Below are positions 8,791-17,614 of a DNA stretch of 64,000 nucleotides, piece by piece. The notes beneath the pieces are model-generated. The model was not told the origin of the DNA. It made no database searches and saw only the letters and a list, made by a program, of their open reading frames with translations. The translations under genes were made by a program, and so were the position numbers. Position 1 is the first letter of the stretch, and each line of letters begins with the position of its first letter. The stretch lies in NCBI RefSeq assembly GCF_900447535.1, contig NZ_UFXX01000001.1, positions 1,240,001-1,304,000 of the forward strand. The letters run 5' to 3'. This stretch comes from Dermacoccus nishinomiyaensis. GTDB taxonomy: Bacteria; Actinomycetota; Actinomycetes; Actinomycetales; Dermatophilaceae.

Positions 8791-9675
8791 CGGCGGGCGC
8801 CCAGCCGCGTCAGCGCGCGCGGGCCGAGCACGATGACGGCCACGTCAACGAGCAGGAGCGCGCCGCCGACGAACGCGGCAGCGTTGGGGCGTTCGCCGAG
8901 GAAGACCCAGCCGGCGAGGAAGCCGACGACGGGGACGAGCAGCGTGAACGGGGCGACGTTCGATGCCGGATAGATGCCCATGAGCCCGTTCCAGATCGTG
9001 TAGCCAACGAGGCTCGCAAGGATGACGGTGTACGCCGTCGACGCGATCGCCGCGCCGCCGAAGTGCGTGAGCGCGTCACCGACAGCGCCCGGGCCGTCGC
9101 TGAGCAGCGACAACACCAGCATAGGCAGCGGGACGAACAGGCTGCCCCACACCGTCAAACCGAGGCCTGACGCTCCCGCGCAGCGTCGCGAGGCGACGTT
9201 ACCGGCACCCCAGCTCAGCGCTCCCGCGAGACACAGCAGGACGCCGACGAGCGGTGTCGCCCCCGAGCGTCCGAGGGCCACGACGACGAGCCCACCCACG
9301 GCGATGCCCATGCCCATGAGTGGGATGGGTCGCCGCCGCTCCCCCCAGGACGGCCGCGGCGATGACGACGGTGAACAGCGCCTGAGCCTGCAGGATCAGC
9401 GAGGCCAGCCCGGAGGCCAGACCCGCTGCCATCGCCGAGTACAGAAACCCGAACTGCCCGGCCGACATGAGCAGCCCGACGAGTGCGAGGTCGCGCCACG
9501 CGACCTGCGGGCGCGGCACGAACGCCATGATCGGCAGGATGCACGCGAACCGGATCGCCACGAACAGCAGCGGCGGCATGCCGGCCAGCCCCTCGTGGAT
9601 GACGACGAAGTTGAGCCCCCAGATGAGAACGACGAGCAGCGCGAGCGCGATGTGGCGTGGGGTCATGAGCCCCAT
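8748..9675 (-). pseudogene. eamA: EamA-type amino-acid/metabolite exporter gene, single frameshift
   Basis: Drug/metabolite transporter family (10-TM) gene resembling E. coli EamA, an O-acetylserine/cysteine exporter. The N-terminal half (start 9675 or 9666) reads LALLVVLIWGLNFVVIHEGL, then SLILQAQALFTVVIAAAVLG; the second half resumes in another frame as MGMGIAVGGLVVVAL and contains ...GWVFLGERP. The break is in a run of six G on the coding strand (C at 9351-9356). Removing one G restores GERRRPIPLMGMG and one frame of 308 codons, the normal family length. So this is a recent inactivation, a phase-variable tract, or a sequencing error. The 3' end overlaps the Nudix gene. Confidence 0.85.
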
Positions 9676-9744
9676 CCCACCGCACCGCGCCCGCGGCCGG
9701 AAGAACGATCCGTCTGGTGGCCGTTCAGGGCCTCGGAAGGTGCC

Positions 9745-11730
9745 TCAGAAGATGCGCACGCGCTCGTCCTCGTCGACCCACATGCCGTCGCCGGCCCTGA
9801 CGTCGAACGCCTCGACGAACTCGGTGAGGTTGCGGGCTGCGTTGGCGCGCACGTCCATCGGCGAGTGCGGGTCGGTGGCGAGCAGACGCTTCGCCTCGGC
9901 CTCGCGAGCGGTGCCGCTCCACACCTGAGCCCAGCCGAGGAAGAAGCGCTGCGCGCCCGTGAAACCGTCGAGCTCCGGTGCCGGAGCGTCCTCGCAGGCG
10001 ATTGTGTACGCCTTGTACCCGATCGTCAGTCCGCCGAGGTCGCCGATGTTCTCACCGACCGTCAGGCCACCGTTCACCTTGAGGCCGGGGGCGTCGCGCG
10101 TCTCGAGCTCGGAGAACTGCGCGATGAGCTTGGCCGACAGGGCGTCGAAGCGCTCGCGGTCGCCTTCGGTCCACCAGTCGACGAGTTCACCGTCTCCGTT
10201 GAAGCGCGAGCCCTGGTCGTCGAAGCCGTGGCCGAGTTCGTGTCCGATGACGGCGCCGATGCCGCCGTAGTTGACGGCGTCGTCCGCGTCGACGTCGAAG
10301 AACGGCGGCTGCAGGATGGCGGCCGGGAAGACGATCTCGTTCATCATCGGGTGGTAGTAGGCGTTGACCGTCTGCGGGCTCATGAGCCACTCGTTGCGGT
10401 CGATGGGCTGCCCGATCTTGGCCAGCTGGTAGTCGGTCTCGAATGACGCGGAACGCTTGATGTTGCCGACGAGGTCGTCGGCGACGATCTGCAGGTCGGA
10501 GTAGTCGCGCCACTCGTCGGGGTATCCGATCTTGGGCGTGAACGCGTCGAGCTTCTCGAGCGCCTTGACCTGCGTCTCGGGGCTCATCCACGTCGATTCG
10601 CGGAAACTGCGACGGAACGCCTCGACGAGGTTGCCGACGAGTTCCTGCATCCGCCCCTTCGCCTCCGGCGGGAAGTGACGCTCGACGTACAGCTTGCCGG
10701 CCTCCTCGCCGAGGACGCCCTCGACGAGGCCGACGCCGCGCTTCCAGCGCTCACGCAGCTGCGGCGTGCCCGACAGGGTGCGGCCGGCGAAGTCGAAGCG
10801 CTCCTCGACCACGGCGTCGCCGAGGTAGTTCGCGAAGGAGGTGACGAGGTGCCACGTCATCCATGCCTTCCAATCCTCGAGCGGACGGGTGGCGAACAGT
10901 TCCGCGAGCCCCTCGAGGTAGCTCGGCTCCCCGACGACGACGTTCGCGAACGCGCCGTCCGGCACGACCTGGCCCTCCATCCACGCGTCGAGATCGAACG
11001 CGCCGAGCACGTCGCGCAGCTCGTCGAGCGTGTAGCGGTTGTAGGTCTTGATGGCGTCGCGCGTCGAGACGTTGTCCCAGTGGTGCTTCGCGAGGTCGAC
11101 CTCGAGGGCGTAAGCGCGGTCGGCGACGGCCTCCGGCGTGGAGACACCCGCGAGTTCGAGCAGCCGCACCATGTGCTCCTGGTAGGCGGCGCGGATCTCG
11201 GCGTACTGTGCCTCGCGGTAGTAGGCCTCGTCGGGCAGCCCGAGGCCGCTCTGGCCGATGTAGACGATGTACTCGTCGCTGTTCTTCGCGTCGGCGCTGA
11301 CGTAGAAACCGAACAGACCGCCCATGCCGTAGCGCTCGAGGTGGCCGAGGAGCATGAGCAGATCGTGCTCGCTCGTCAGCCCGTCGATGGCGGCGAGATC
11401 CTCCGCGATCGGCGAGACGCCGAGACGGTTGATGCGCTCGGTGTCCATGAACGAGCGGTACAGGTCGCCGACCTTCTGCGTGGCCGGGCCGAAGCCCTCG
11501 GCCGGGTTGCCGTTCTCGGCGTCCTCCGCCTTCTGCGCTGCCTCCTCGATGATGACGCGCATCGCCGCCTCGCTCTTCTCACGAAGGCGGTCGAACGCGC
11601 CGTAGCGCGACTTGTCGTCGGGGATGGGGTGCTCGCGAACCCACGTGTTGTTGACGTAGGCGAACAGGTCGTCCTGGGGGCGGACGGACGCGTCGAACGT
11701 GTCGACGTCGAGGCCGGACTTGCGGGTCAT
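9745..11730 (-). CDS. pepO: M13 family metallopeptidase (PepO/neprilysin-like)
   Basis: Zinc endopeptidase of 661 residues, the usual size for soluble bacterial PepO-like enzymes. The N-terminal M13 domain starts DLFAYVNNTWVREHPIPDD; the catalytic domain has NAYYHPMMNEIVFPA, the zinc motif HELGH (within IGHELGHGFDDQG, about residue 493) and the third zinc ligand Glu in GENIGDLGG (about 555). No signal peptide or TM segment is visible, so it may act in the cytoplasm or leave by an unrecognised route. The C-terminus ends VRIF rather than the more common terminal Trp. Likely role: degradation of small peptides. Confidence 0.92.
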   Translation of the reverse strand: MTRKSGLDVDTFDASVRPQDDLFAYVNNTWVREHPIPDDKSRYGAFDRLREKSEAAMRVIIEEAAQKAEDAENGNPAEGFGPATQKVGDLYRSFMDTERINRLGVSPIAEDLAAIDGLTSEHDLLMLLGHLERYGMGGLFGFYVSADAKNSDEYIVYIGQSGLGLPDEAYYREAQYAEIRAAYQEHMVRLLELAGVSTPEAVADRAYALEVDLAKHHWDNVSTRDAIKTYNRYTLDELRDVLGAFDLDAWMEGQVVPDGAFANVVVGEPSYLEGLAELFATRPLEDWKAWMTWHLVTSFANYLGDAVVEERFDFAGRTLSGTPQLRERWKRGVGLVEGVLGEEAGKLYVERHFPPEAKGRMQELVGNLVEAFRRSFRESTWMSPETQVKALEKLDAFTPKIGYPDEWRDYSDLQIVADDLVGNIKRSASFETDYQLAKIGQPIDRNEWLMSPQTVNAYYHPMMNEIVFPAAILQPPFFDVDADDAVNYGGIGAVIGHELGHGFDDQGSRFNGDGELVDWWTEGDRERFDALSAKLIAQFSELETRDAPGLKVNGGLTVGENIGDLGGLTIGYKAYTIACEDAPAPELDGFTGAQRFFLGWAQVWSGTAREAEAKRLLATDPHSPMDVRANAARNLTEFVEAFDVRAGDGMWVDEDERVRIF

Positions 11731-11829
11731 GCGAACACCTCAGATTTCGTGGAGGTCGAGGACTTCTCAGCTGATGTCCATCCAAACACCTCGCACCGAC
11801 AACCGTCATCCGCAGCTCACCGCGCGAGC

Positions 11830-13230
11830 TCAGACAGCATCGTTGAGACCCACCCCGGGCACCGCCGACGGGTCGTCGCGAACTGACTTGGGGTTCGTCT
11901 CCGGCAGCAGCCAGGCCCCGACGGCCGTCAGGACGCTGAGCACCACCATGTAGGCGGCGATCCCGTGCGTGCTGCCCGTTCTGTCGATGACGGAGGCCAT
12001 GATCATCGGGGTCGGGCCGGCCAGTGCGATGGCGGCCAACTGATACGCCAGCGACATGCCCGAGTACCGCATCGACGGGTGAAAGATCTCTGCAAGATAA
12101 GCAGCGAGCGGGCCGTAGATCGTCGACTGGAAGAAGCTCGTGAGAAAAGCCCCGATGGCGAACATCGCGATGCTCTTCGTCCCGAGCAGAGCGAAGTAGG
12201 GAAAGATGACGACTGCGAGGCCAATGGCTGACCAGAACACGACGGGTTTCCGTCCGATCCGGTCCGAGAGTGCGCCCGACCACAAGATCATGGGGATGTT
12301 GAGCGCCGAGAGCACCAGAGTGACGAGCAGGAGACTCTCTCGTTTCATCCCGAGCTCGCTCGAAGCGTAGCTCAGGGAACCGACGATGCCGACGTAGAAC
12401 ATCGAATTCGTCGCCCCCATCGTGAGGCAACCGAGCAGAATGCGTTTCCACGCCTTGCGGACCACGTCGAGCGCGGGCGCCTGAGCAGGGGCGTCGTTCA
12501 TCCGCTCGGCGGAACGCGCCTGCAGCTCCTTGAACTCCGGCGAGTCCTCGACCTTGTTGTGGATGTACAACCCGAGGGGGAACAGGACGACGCTCAGCAG
12601 GAACGGGATGCGCCAACCCCACGAGACGAAGTCAGCCTTGGAGACGCTCTGCGACACGACCAGAAAGATGAGGTTGCCGAGCAACACGCCGATCGGGACG
12701 CCCATCTGACCGAAGGTGCCGGCGAAGCCGCGACGTTTCGGCCCCTCGGATTCCGTCAGGAGCAGGATGATGCCGCCCCATTGACCACCGGCCGCAAGGC
12801 CCTGGACGAACCTGAGGGTCACGAGGACGACGGGCGCGAGGACGCCGATCGTCGCGGCAGAGGGCAGGAGGCCGATGAGGAACGTCGCCGCTCCCATGGC
12901 CAGGACGCAGATCACGACGACGCGCTTGCGCCCGTACTTGTCGCCGTAGTGGCCGGCGAGCACGCCACCTAGTGGGCGGGCAAGAAAGGCCGCCCAGAAC
13001 GTCCCGAACGACAGGAGGGTTCCGGTCAAGGCGGAGCTGTCGGGAAAGAACACATGAGGGAACACCAGCGCTGCTGCGGTCCCGAAGATGAAGAAGTCAT
13101 ACCACTCGATCGAACTGCTCAGCAGGCTGGCGGCGAGCAGCCGCTTGCGGCGCTTCGGATCGATGGCGACGTCAGGTGCGGATACAGCAGTCACGGGGGC
13201 CTCCTGCTCGACGGGAGATGACATTTTCAT
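11830..13230 (-). CDS. MFS transporter, metabolite:H+ symporter (MHS/ShiA-like)
   Basis: Twelve-TM permease of 466 residues. MHS-family marks: SSSIEWYDFFIFGTAAAL at the first helix, FLARPLGGVLAGHYGDKYGRK after helix 2, RFVQGLAAGGQWGG, and the long central loop with EDSPEF. Members import organic acids such as shikimate, alpha-ketoglutarate or betaine; the substrate here is unknown. ATG at 13230 chosen (a second in-frame ATG is at 13224). A probable promoter has -10 TAGGGT (13245-13250), with a 15-bp palindrome over the -35 region (13270-13284). Divergent from the XPB gene. Confidence 0.88.
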   Translation of the reverse strand: MKMSSPVEQEAPVTAVSAPDVAIDPKRRKRLLAASLLSSSIEWYDFFIFGTAAALVFPHVFFPDSSALTGTLLSFGTFWAAFLARPLGGVLAGHYGDKYGRKRVVVICVLAMGAATFLIGLLPSAATIGVLAPVVLVTLRFVQGLAAGGQWGGIILLLTESEGPKRRGFAGTFGQMGVPIGVLLGNLIFLVVSQSVSKADFVSWGWRIPFLLSVVLFPLGLYIHNKVEDSPEFKELQARSAERMNDAPAQAPALDVVRKAWKRILLGCLTMGATNSMFYVGIVGSLSYASSELGMKRESLLLVTLVLSALNIPMILWSGALSDRIGRKPVVFWSAIGLAVVIFPYFALLGTKSIAMFAIGAFLTSFFQSTIYGPLAAYLAEIFHPSMRYSGMSLAYQLAAIALAGPTPMIMASVIDRTGSTHGIAAYMVVLSVLTAVGAWLLPETNPKSVRDDPSAVPGVGLNDAV

Positions 13231-13244
13231 GTGATCTGAAGCAC

Positions 13245-13284
13245 ACCCTAGAGCCCCACTCGTCACTTGTTGAGCAATGCTCAA
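13245..13284 (-). promoter_or_regulatory. Promoter with palindromic operator for the MFS gene
   Basis: Perfect 15-bp palindrome TTGAGCAATGCTCAA at 13270-13284, embedded in a wider partial symmetry. It covers the expected -35 position for a -10 hexamer TAGGGT at 13245-13250 on the minus strand. The transcription start would fall about 8 nt before the ATG. A dimeric repressor of TetR or GntR type is the likely ligand, but no such regulator gene is adjacent. Confidence 0.5.
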
Positions 13285-13336
13285 TAACGCATCGGTAACG
13301 GAGATCGCGTCACGGCCCACTCGATGACGGGCGGCG

Positions 13337-13390
13337 CCGATGTTGTGTCATGAACGCGCGCTATCTCACGCGTTCATGACACAACATCGG
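13337..13390. repeat. Perfect 22-bp inverted repeat, 10-nt loop
   Basis: Arms at 13337-13358 and 13369-13390 are perfect reverse complements, with loop CGCTATCTCA. The arms are bounded by CGATGTTG...CAACATCG. A second element with the same 8-nt ends and the same 52-nt length between those ends occurs at 48664-48715, although the cores differ. It sits in the divergent spacer between the MFS and XPB genes, where a simple terminator is not expected. Confidence 0.75.
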
Positions 13391-13490
13391 CCGTCTCGGT
13401 GCTCACCCCGGTCGGAATGCCCCGTCGCTGGCGCCCGTTACCCTGAACGCGGCACCTGTCGATGCCGCAGACCCCACCGAGAGGCAACGC

Positions 13491-15122
13491 GTGAACAACG
13501 GCGCACTCATCGTGCAGAGCGATCGGACGATCCTGCTCGAGGTCGATCACGAGAACGCCGAGGCGGCGCGTCGCGCCATTGCTCCGTTCGCCGAGCTCGA
13601 ACGCGCCCCCGAGCACGTTCACACGTATCGCGTCACGCCGCTCGGCCTGTGGAACGCCCGCGCTGCAGGCCTCGATGCCGAGACGGTCGTCGACGCCCTC
13701 ATCACGCACAGCCGTTTCCCCGTGCCGCAACCGCTGCTGCTCGACGTCGCCGAGACGATGGATCGTTACGGCCGTCTCGTCCTCGAGAAGGACGGCGACC
13801 AGCTCGTCCTGCACTCCACCGACAAGCCCGTGCTCGAAGAGGTGCTGCGGCACAAGAAGATCAAGCCACTCGTCGGCGATCGCCTCGACGACTTCACCGT
13901 CGCCGTCCACCCAAGTGAGCGTGGCGCGATCAAGCAGGAGCTCATCAAGGTCGGCTGGCCGGCCGAGGACCGTGCGGGTTTCGTCGACGGCGAGGCCCAT
14001 CCCATCGACCTCGACACCGACGGCTGGCAGCTGCGCCCCTACCAGCGTCAGGCCGTCGACGGGTTCTGGGACGGCGGCAGCGGCGTCGTCGTCCTGCCCT
14101 GTGGCGCCGGCAAGACGCTCGTCGGCGCCGGTGCCATGGCGAAGGCCAAGGCGACGACCCTCATCCTCGTGACGAACACCGTCTCGGCCCGTCAGTGGCG
14201 CGATGAGCTGCTCAAGCGCACGACGCTGACGGAGGACGAGATCGGCGAGTACTCCGGTGCGCGCAAGGAAATCCGCCCCGTCACGATCGCGACGTACCAG
14301 GTGCTCACGCTCAAGCGAAAGGGCGTCTACCCGCACCTCGAACTGCTCGATGCGCGCGACTGGGGCCTCGTCGTCTACGACGAGGTGCATCTGCTGCCCG
14401 CGCCCATCTTCCGCATGACGGCCGACCTGCAGGCCCGTCGACGTCTCGGCCTGACGGCGACGCTCGTGCGTGAGGACAACCGCGAGGACGACGTGTTCTC
14501 CCTCATCGGCCCGAAGCGCTACGACGCACCCTGGAAGGACATCGAGAGCCAGGGTTACATCGCGCCCGCCGATTGCGTCGAGGTGCGCGTCGGGCTCTCC
14601 GACTCCGACCGCATGGCCTATGCGACGAGCGAACCCGACGAGCGCTACCGCTTCGCCTCGTGCGCGACGGTCAAGGATCCGGTCGTCGAACGCATCGTCG
14701 CCAAGCATGACGGCGAACCGACCCTCGTCATCGGCCAGTATCTCGACCAGCTCGAGACCGTCGCGGGACGCCTGAACGCCGACCTCATCACCGGTGAGAC
14801 GTCGGTTGCGGTGCGGCAGAAGCTGTTCCAGCAGTTCCGTGACGGCGAGATCACCAAGCTCGTCGTGTCGAAGGTCGCGAACTTCTCGATCGACCTGCCG
14901 GAGGCGAGCGTCGCCGTCCAGATCTCCGGAACCTTCGGCTCGCGTCAGGAGGAGGCCCAGCGCCTCGGTCGCGTCCTGCGCCCGAAGGCCGACGGACGCA
15001 CCGCGCACTTCTACTCGATCGTCACGCGCGACACCGTCGACGCCGACTTCGCCGCGCACCGTCAGCGCTTCCTCGCCGAGCAGGGCTACGCCTACCGCAT
15101 CGTCGACGAGAGCGACATCTGA
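13491..15122 (+). CDS. DNA repair helicase XPB (ERCC3-like)
   Basis: Superfamily-2 3'-to-5' DNA helicase of 543 residues. N-terminal damage-recognition region precedes the ATPase core: motif Q/I region LRPYQRQAVDGFW and Walker A PCGAGKT (about 203), Walker B-type box DEVH (about 300), motif III LTATLVRED, motif V/VI GTFGSRQEEAQRLGRVLRPK near 485-500. Such bacterial XPBs are common in actinobacteria and thought to act in DNA repair or transcription-linked remodelling. GTG start with GAGAGG upstream. In many relatives the helicase-associated gene is adjacent; here it is 5 kb away, separated by transport and protease genes. Confidence 0.95.
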   Translation: MNNGALIVQSDRTILLEVDHENAEAARRAIAPFAELERAPEHVHTYRVTPLGLWNARAAGLDAETVVDALITHSRFPVPQPLLLDVAETMDRYGRLVLEKDGDQLVLHSTDKPVLEEVLRHKKIKPLVGDRLDDFTVAVHPSERGAIKQELIKVGWPAEDRAGFVDGEAHPIDLDTDGWQLRPYQRQAVDGFWDGGSGVVVLPCGAGKTLVGAGAMAKAKATTLILVTNTVSARQWRDELLKRTTLTEDEIGEYSGARKEIRPVTIATYQVLTLKRKGVYPHLELLDARDWGLVVYDEVHLLPAPIFRMTADLQARRRLGLTATLVREDNREDDVFSLIGPKRYDAPWKDIESQGYIAPADCVEVRVGLSDSDRMAYATSEPDERYRFASCATVKDPVVERIVAKHDGEPTLVIGQYLDQLETVAGRLNADLITGETSVAVRQKLFQQFRDGEITKLVVSKVANFSIDLPEASVAVQISGTFGSRQEEAQRLGRVLRPKADGRTAHFYSIVTRDTVDADFAAHRQRFLAEQGYAYRIVDESDI

Positions 15123-15160
15123 GCCCTTCCCCGCACAGCTTGGTTCAGCAGACCAACCAC

Positions 15161-15397
15161 ATGACGACGGTCAACATCCACGAGGCGAAGACTCACCTTT
15201 CCCGGCTGCTTGCCAGGGTCGGGGCCGGCGAGTCGATCACCATCGCCAAGGCGGGGCGGCCCATCGTCGACCTCGTCCCGCATGTCGCCGAGCCCGTCAG
15301 GTTCGGCACACTCGATGCGTCGTGGACGACGGCGGACGACGCCTTCGGCGATGAGATCGACACGCTCATCGGGGCGCTGTTCGGCGCCGAGCGATGA
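15161..15397 (+). CDS. Type II antitoxin, Phd/YefM family
   Basis: Protein of 78 residues starting MTTVNIHEAKTHLSRLLARV, the DNA-binding N-terminus typical of Phd/YefM antitoxins, followed by ITIAKAGRPIVDLVP and an acidic, Trp-containing toxin-binding tail. It normally neutralises a PIN (VapC) toxin encoded directly downstream; here the overlapping ATGA start of such a toxin is present but the toxin is truncated. A small inverted repeat TTGGT-N7-ACCAA (15140-15156) just before the start could be the self-regulatory operator. Confidence 0.88.
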   Translation: MTTVNIHEAKTHLSRLLARVGAGESITIAKAGRPIVDLVPHVAEPVRFGTLDASWTTADDAFGDEIDTLIGALFGAER

Positions 15398-15540
15398 GCA
15401 TCCTGCTCGATACCAACGTCGCGCTGCGGCTACTGCAGGACGACCGCGGTCTCGGCCGAAGTGCGGAAAGACGCCATCCGCGAGAGCTCACGCAGCTTCG
15501 GCGTTGCCACGTCCGCGACGCACGTAGGCCCAGCCCATGA
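15394..15540 (+). pseudogene. PIN-domain toxin (VapC-like) remnant
   Basis: Starts MSILLDTNVALRLLQDDRGLG, the first strand of a PIN RNase with the conserved first Asp, at an ATGA overlap with the antitoxin. The frame then degenerates and stops after 48 codons. Another frame in the same place reads RKDAIRESS, which fits the next part of a PIN domain (after ...LGRSA), so a small deletion shifted the frame near 15465. After about 15490 the sequence is the 3' end of the convergent DUF2530 gene, so the remaining two thirds of the toxin are lost. The other catalytic acidic residues are absent. Confidence 0.8.
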
Positions 15541-15910
15541 GTCCGAGGACGGCGCCCGCGACGCACGTCCACGGCCACCAGTCACGCTCGCCCGTGTGCA
15601 GGGCGGGCACGAGAAGCGTCACGACGAGCATGACGACCCAGCACGCGACGCCGACGAGGATCACCTTGGGTGTGTCGACGTGCAGCGGCTGCGGCTTCGG
15701 AATGACGGTGTCGCCGCCGGTGAACAACTTCTCGTACGGCGATTCCTCGAGTCGCGCCTCGCCCTCGGCGGGGAGCACGACGCCAGCTTCGTAGGACATC
15801 GAGTGCTCGGCGCGCTCCCGCATCTCGCGGGCGCGCTCGATCGAGCGGGGCGTCGCACCGTCAGCACGCGGCGCGCGCTTCGGCTGACGCTGGTCTGGGC
15901 TCACCGCCAC
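15488..15910 (-). CDS. DUF2530 domain membrane protein
   Basis: Protein of 140 residues, an actinobacterial DUF2530 member. A long charged N-terminus (about 75 residues) precedes PLHVDTPKVILVGVACWVV, the first TM helix of the domain, and a second helix within WWPWTCVAGAVLGLMGWAYVRR. The hydrophilic part is probably cytoplasmic. The GTG at 15910 is used, though 15904 GTG is also possible. The C-terminus overlaps the truncated toxin. Family function unknown. Confidence 0.8.
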   Translation of the reverse strand: MAVSPDQRQPKRAPRADGATPRSIERAREMRERAEHSMSYEAGVVLPAEGEARLEESPYEKLFTGGDTVIPKPQPLHVDTPKVILVGVACWVVMLVVTLLVPALHTGERDWWPWTCVAGAVLGLMGWAYVRRGRGNAEAA

Positions 15911-16113
15911 AGCCTAGTTGACGCGCCCCTGACGGGCGGCGAAGCACCGACAGCCGAGCTCGGTGCCGGCGCCCTCAGACCCGGCGGCGCGCCTCTGCTG
16001 AGCGGGGCGAAGGGACGGCAGACGTCACCCACGGGCCCGGTCATGGGCGCGCACCCGACGAGGCGGCGACGACCACCCGCTGAGCACGTTTCCCGGCGCA
16101 CACGGGCGCCAAA

Positions 16114-16119
16114 TACGAT
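16114..16119 (+). promoter_or_regulatory. -10 hexamer TACGAT, leaderless start of the purine permease
   Basis: TACGAT ends 7 nt before the ATG at 16127, so transcription would begin at or next to the start codon. This argues against the upstream in-frame ATG at 16118, which lies inside the hexamer. The -35 region is weak. Confidence 0.5.
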
Positions 16120-16126
16120 GTGCGCC

Positions 16127-17614
16127 ATGTCGAGCACAGTCACTTCGGCCCCCGCCCCCGGGCCGCCCGCGAACGCCCTGGATCGCTACTTCAAGATCAG
16201 CGAACGCGGTTCCACCGTCGGACGGGAGATCCGCGGTGGCCTCGTCACCTTCTTCACGATGGCGTACATCGTCGTCCTCAACCCCATCATCATCGGCACG
16301 GTGCCGGACTCGACGGGCCATTACATCGGTGGCGGAACGTCGCCGAACCTCACCCTCGTGGCATCCGTGACGGCCCTCGTCGCTGGTGTGATGACGATCT
16401 TCATGGGCGCGATCGCCAAGTTCCCCCTGGCCATCGCGACCGGCCTCGGTCTCAACGCATTCGTCGCCTACTCCGTGGCGAAGTTGCCGGGCATGACCTG
16501 GCCTGACGCCATGGGGCTCGTCGTCATCGAGGGCTTCATCATCTTCCTGCTCGTCATCTCCGGTTTTCGCAAGGCACTGTTCGCGGCGATTCCGCACCCG
16601 TTGAAGACGGCCATCAGCGTCGGCATCGGGCTGTTCATCTGCCTCGTCGCCCTCCACGACGCGGGTTTCAACTCCGCCGGCGGCGGCTTCCTCCAACTTG
16701 GCCCGAGCGGCACGCTGCAGGGCTGGCCGGTGCTCATCTTCATCATCGGCGTGCTCGGCATCGCCGCGATGATGGCCCGCAAGGTGAAAGGCGCCATGCT
16801 CGTCGGCATCCTCGGTGCGACGACGCTCGCCGTCATCGCCGAGACGGTCGGCAACATCGGCAGCAAGACGAACGCCAAGGGGGACGTCGTGAACCCGGGA
16901 GGGTGGTCCCTCACCGTGCCGCAGGTGCCCGACTCGTTCGTCTCGCAGCCGAACTTCTCGATCATCGGCGACTTCTCGCTGTTCGGTGCCTTCGGCAAGA
17001 TCGGCACCATCTCCACGATCCTCATCATCTTCACGCTCGTGCTCGGCGCCTTCTTCGACCTCATGGGCGCGATGTACGCCGTCGGCGCCGAGGGAGACCT
17101 GCTCGACGAGGATGGTGTGCCCGAGCACTCCGAACGCATCATGATCGTCGACTCCGTGGCCGCGATGGCCGGCGGCGCCGGCTCCATCAGCTCCAACACG
17201 GCCTTCATCGAATCGGCGTCCGGCGTCGGCGAGGGCGCGCGAACCGGCCTCGCCTCCATCGTCACCGGCGTGTGCTTCCTGCTCACGACCTTCCTGGCCC
17301 CGCTCGTCGAGATGGTGCCTTCGGAGGCCGCCGCGCCTGCCCTCGTCATCGTCGGCTACCTCATGATGACGCAGGCGAACGACATCGACTGGAAGGACAT
17401 GGAGATCGGCCTGCCCGCCTTCCTGACGATGGCGCTCATGCCCTTCACCTACTCGATCGCCGTCGGCATCGGCGCCGGGTTCATCAGCTTCATCCTGATC
17501 AAGCTGGTCAAGGGCAAGGCGAAAGACGTGCACCCACTCATGTACGTCGTCGGGCTCTTCTTCCTCGTCTACTTCGGCATCGAACCCGTCAAGCAGATCC
17601 TCGGCGTCAGCTGA
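16127..17614 (+). CDS. NCS2 family nucleobase permease (AzgA-like)
   Basis: Membrane permease of 495 residues for purine bases (adenine, guanine, hypoxanthine) or related nucleobases. AzgA-subfamily marks: LDRYFKISERGSTVGREI followed by GLVTFFTMAYIVVLNP in helix 1; PLAIATGLGLNAFVAY in helix 3; AIPHPLKTAISVGIGLFI; and a late NTAFIESASGVGEGARTG segment that contributes substrate-binding residues. About 12-14 TM helices. It probably has a leaderless start. It ends at a palindromic bidirectional terminator shared with DUF3027. Confidence 0.88.
   Translation: MSSTVTSAPAPGPPANALDRYFKISERGSTVGREIRGGLVTFFTMAYIVVLNPIIIGTVPDSTGHYIGGGTSPNLTLVASVTALVAGVMTIFMGAIAKFPLAIATGLGLNAFVAYSVAKLPGMTWPDAMGLVVIEGFIIFLLVISGFRKALFAAIPHPLKTAISVGIGLFICLVALHDAGFNSAGGGFLQLGPSGTLQGWPVLIFIIGVLGIAAMMARKVKGAMLVGILGATTLAVIAETVGNIGSKTNAKGDVVNPGGWSLTVPQVPDSFVSQPNFSIIGDFSLFGAFGKIGTISTILIIFTLVLGAFFDLMGAMYAVGAEGDLLDEDGVPEHSERIMIVDSVAAMAGGAGSISSNTAFIESASGVGEGARTGLASIVTGVCFLLTTFLAPLVEMVPSEAAAPALVIVGYLMMTQANDIDWKDMEIGLPAFLTMALMPFTYSIAVGIGAGFISFILIKLVKGKAKDVHPLMYVVGLFFLVYFGIEPVKQILGVS

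Noticed and set aside
13374-15059. Long minus-strand frame opposite XPB.
   Set aside because: No recognisable domain and fully inside a conserved helicase gene.
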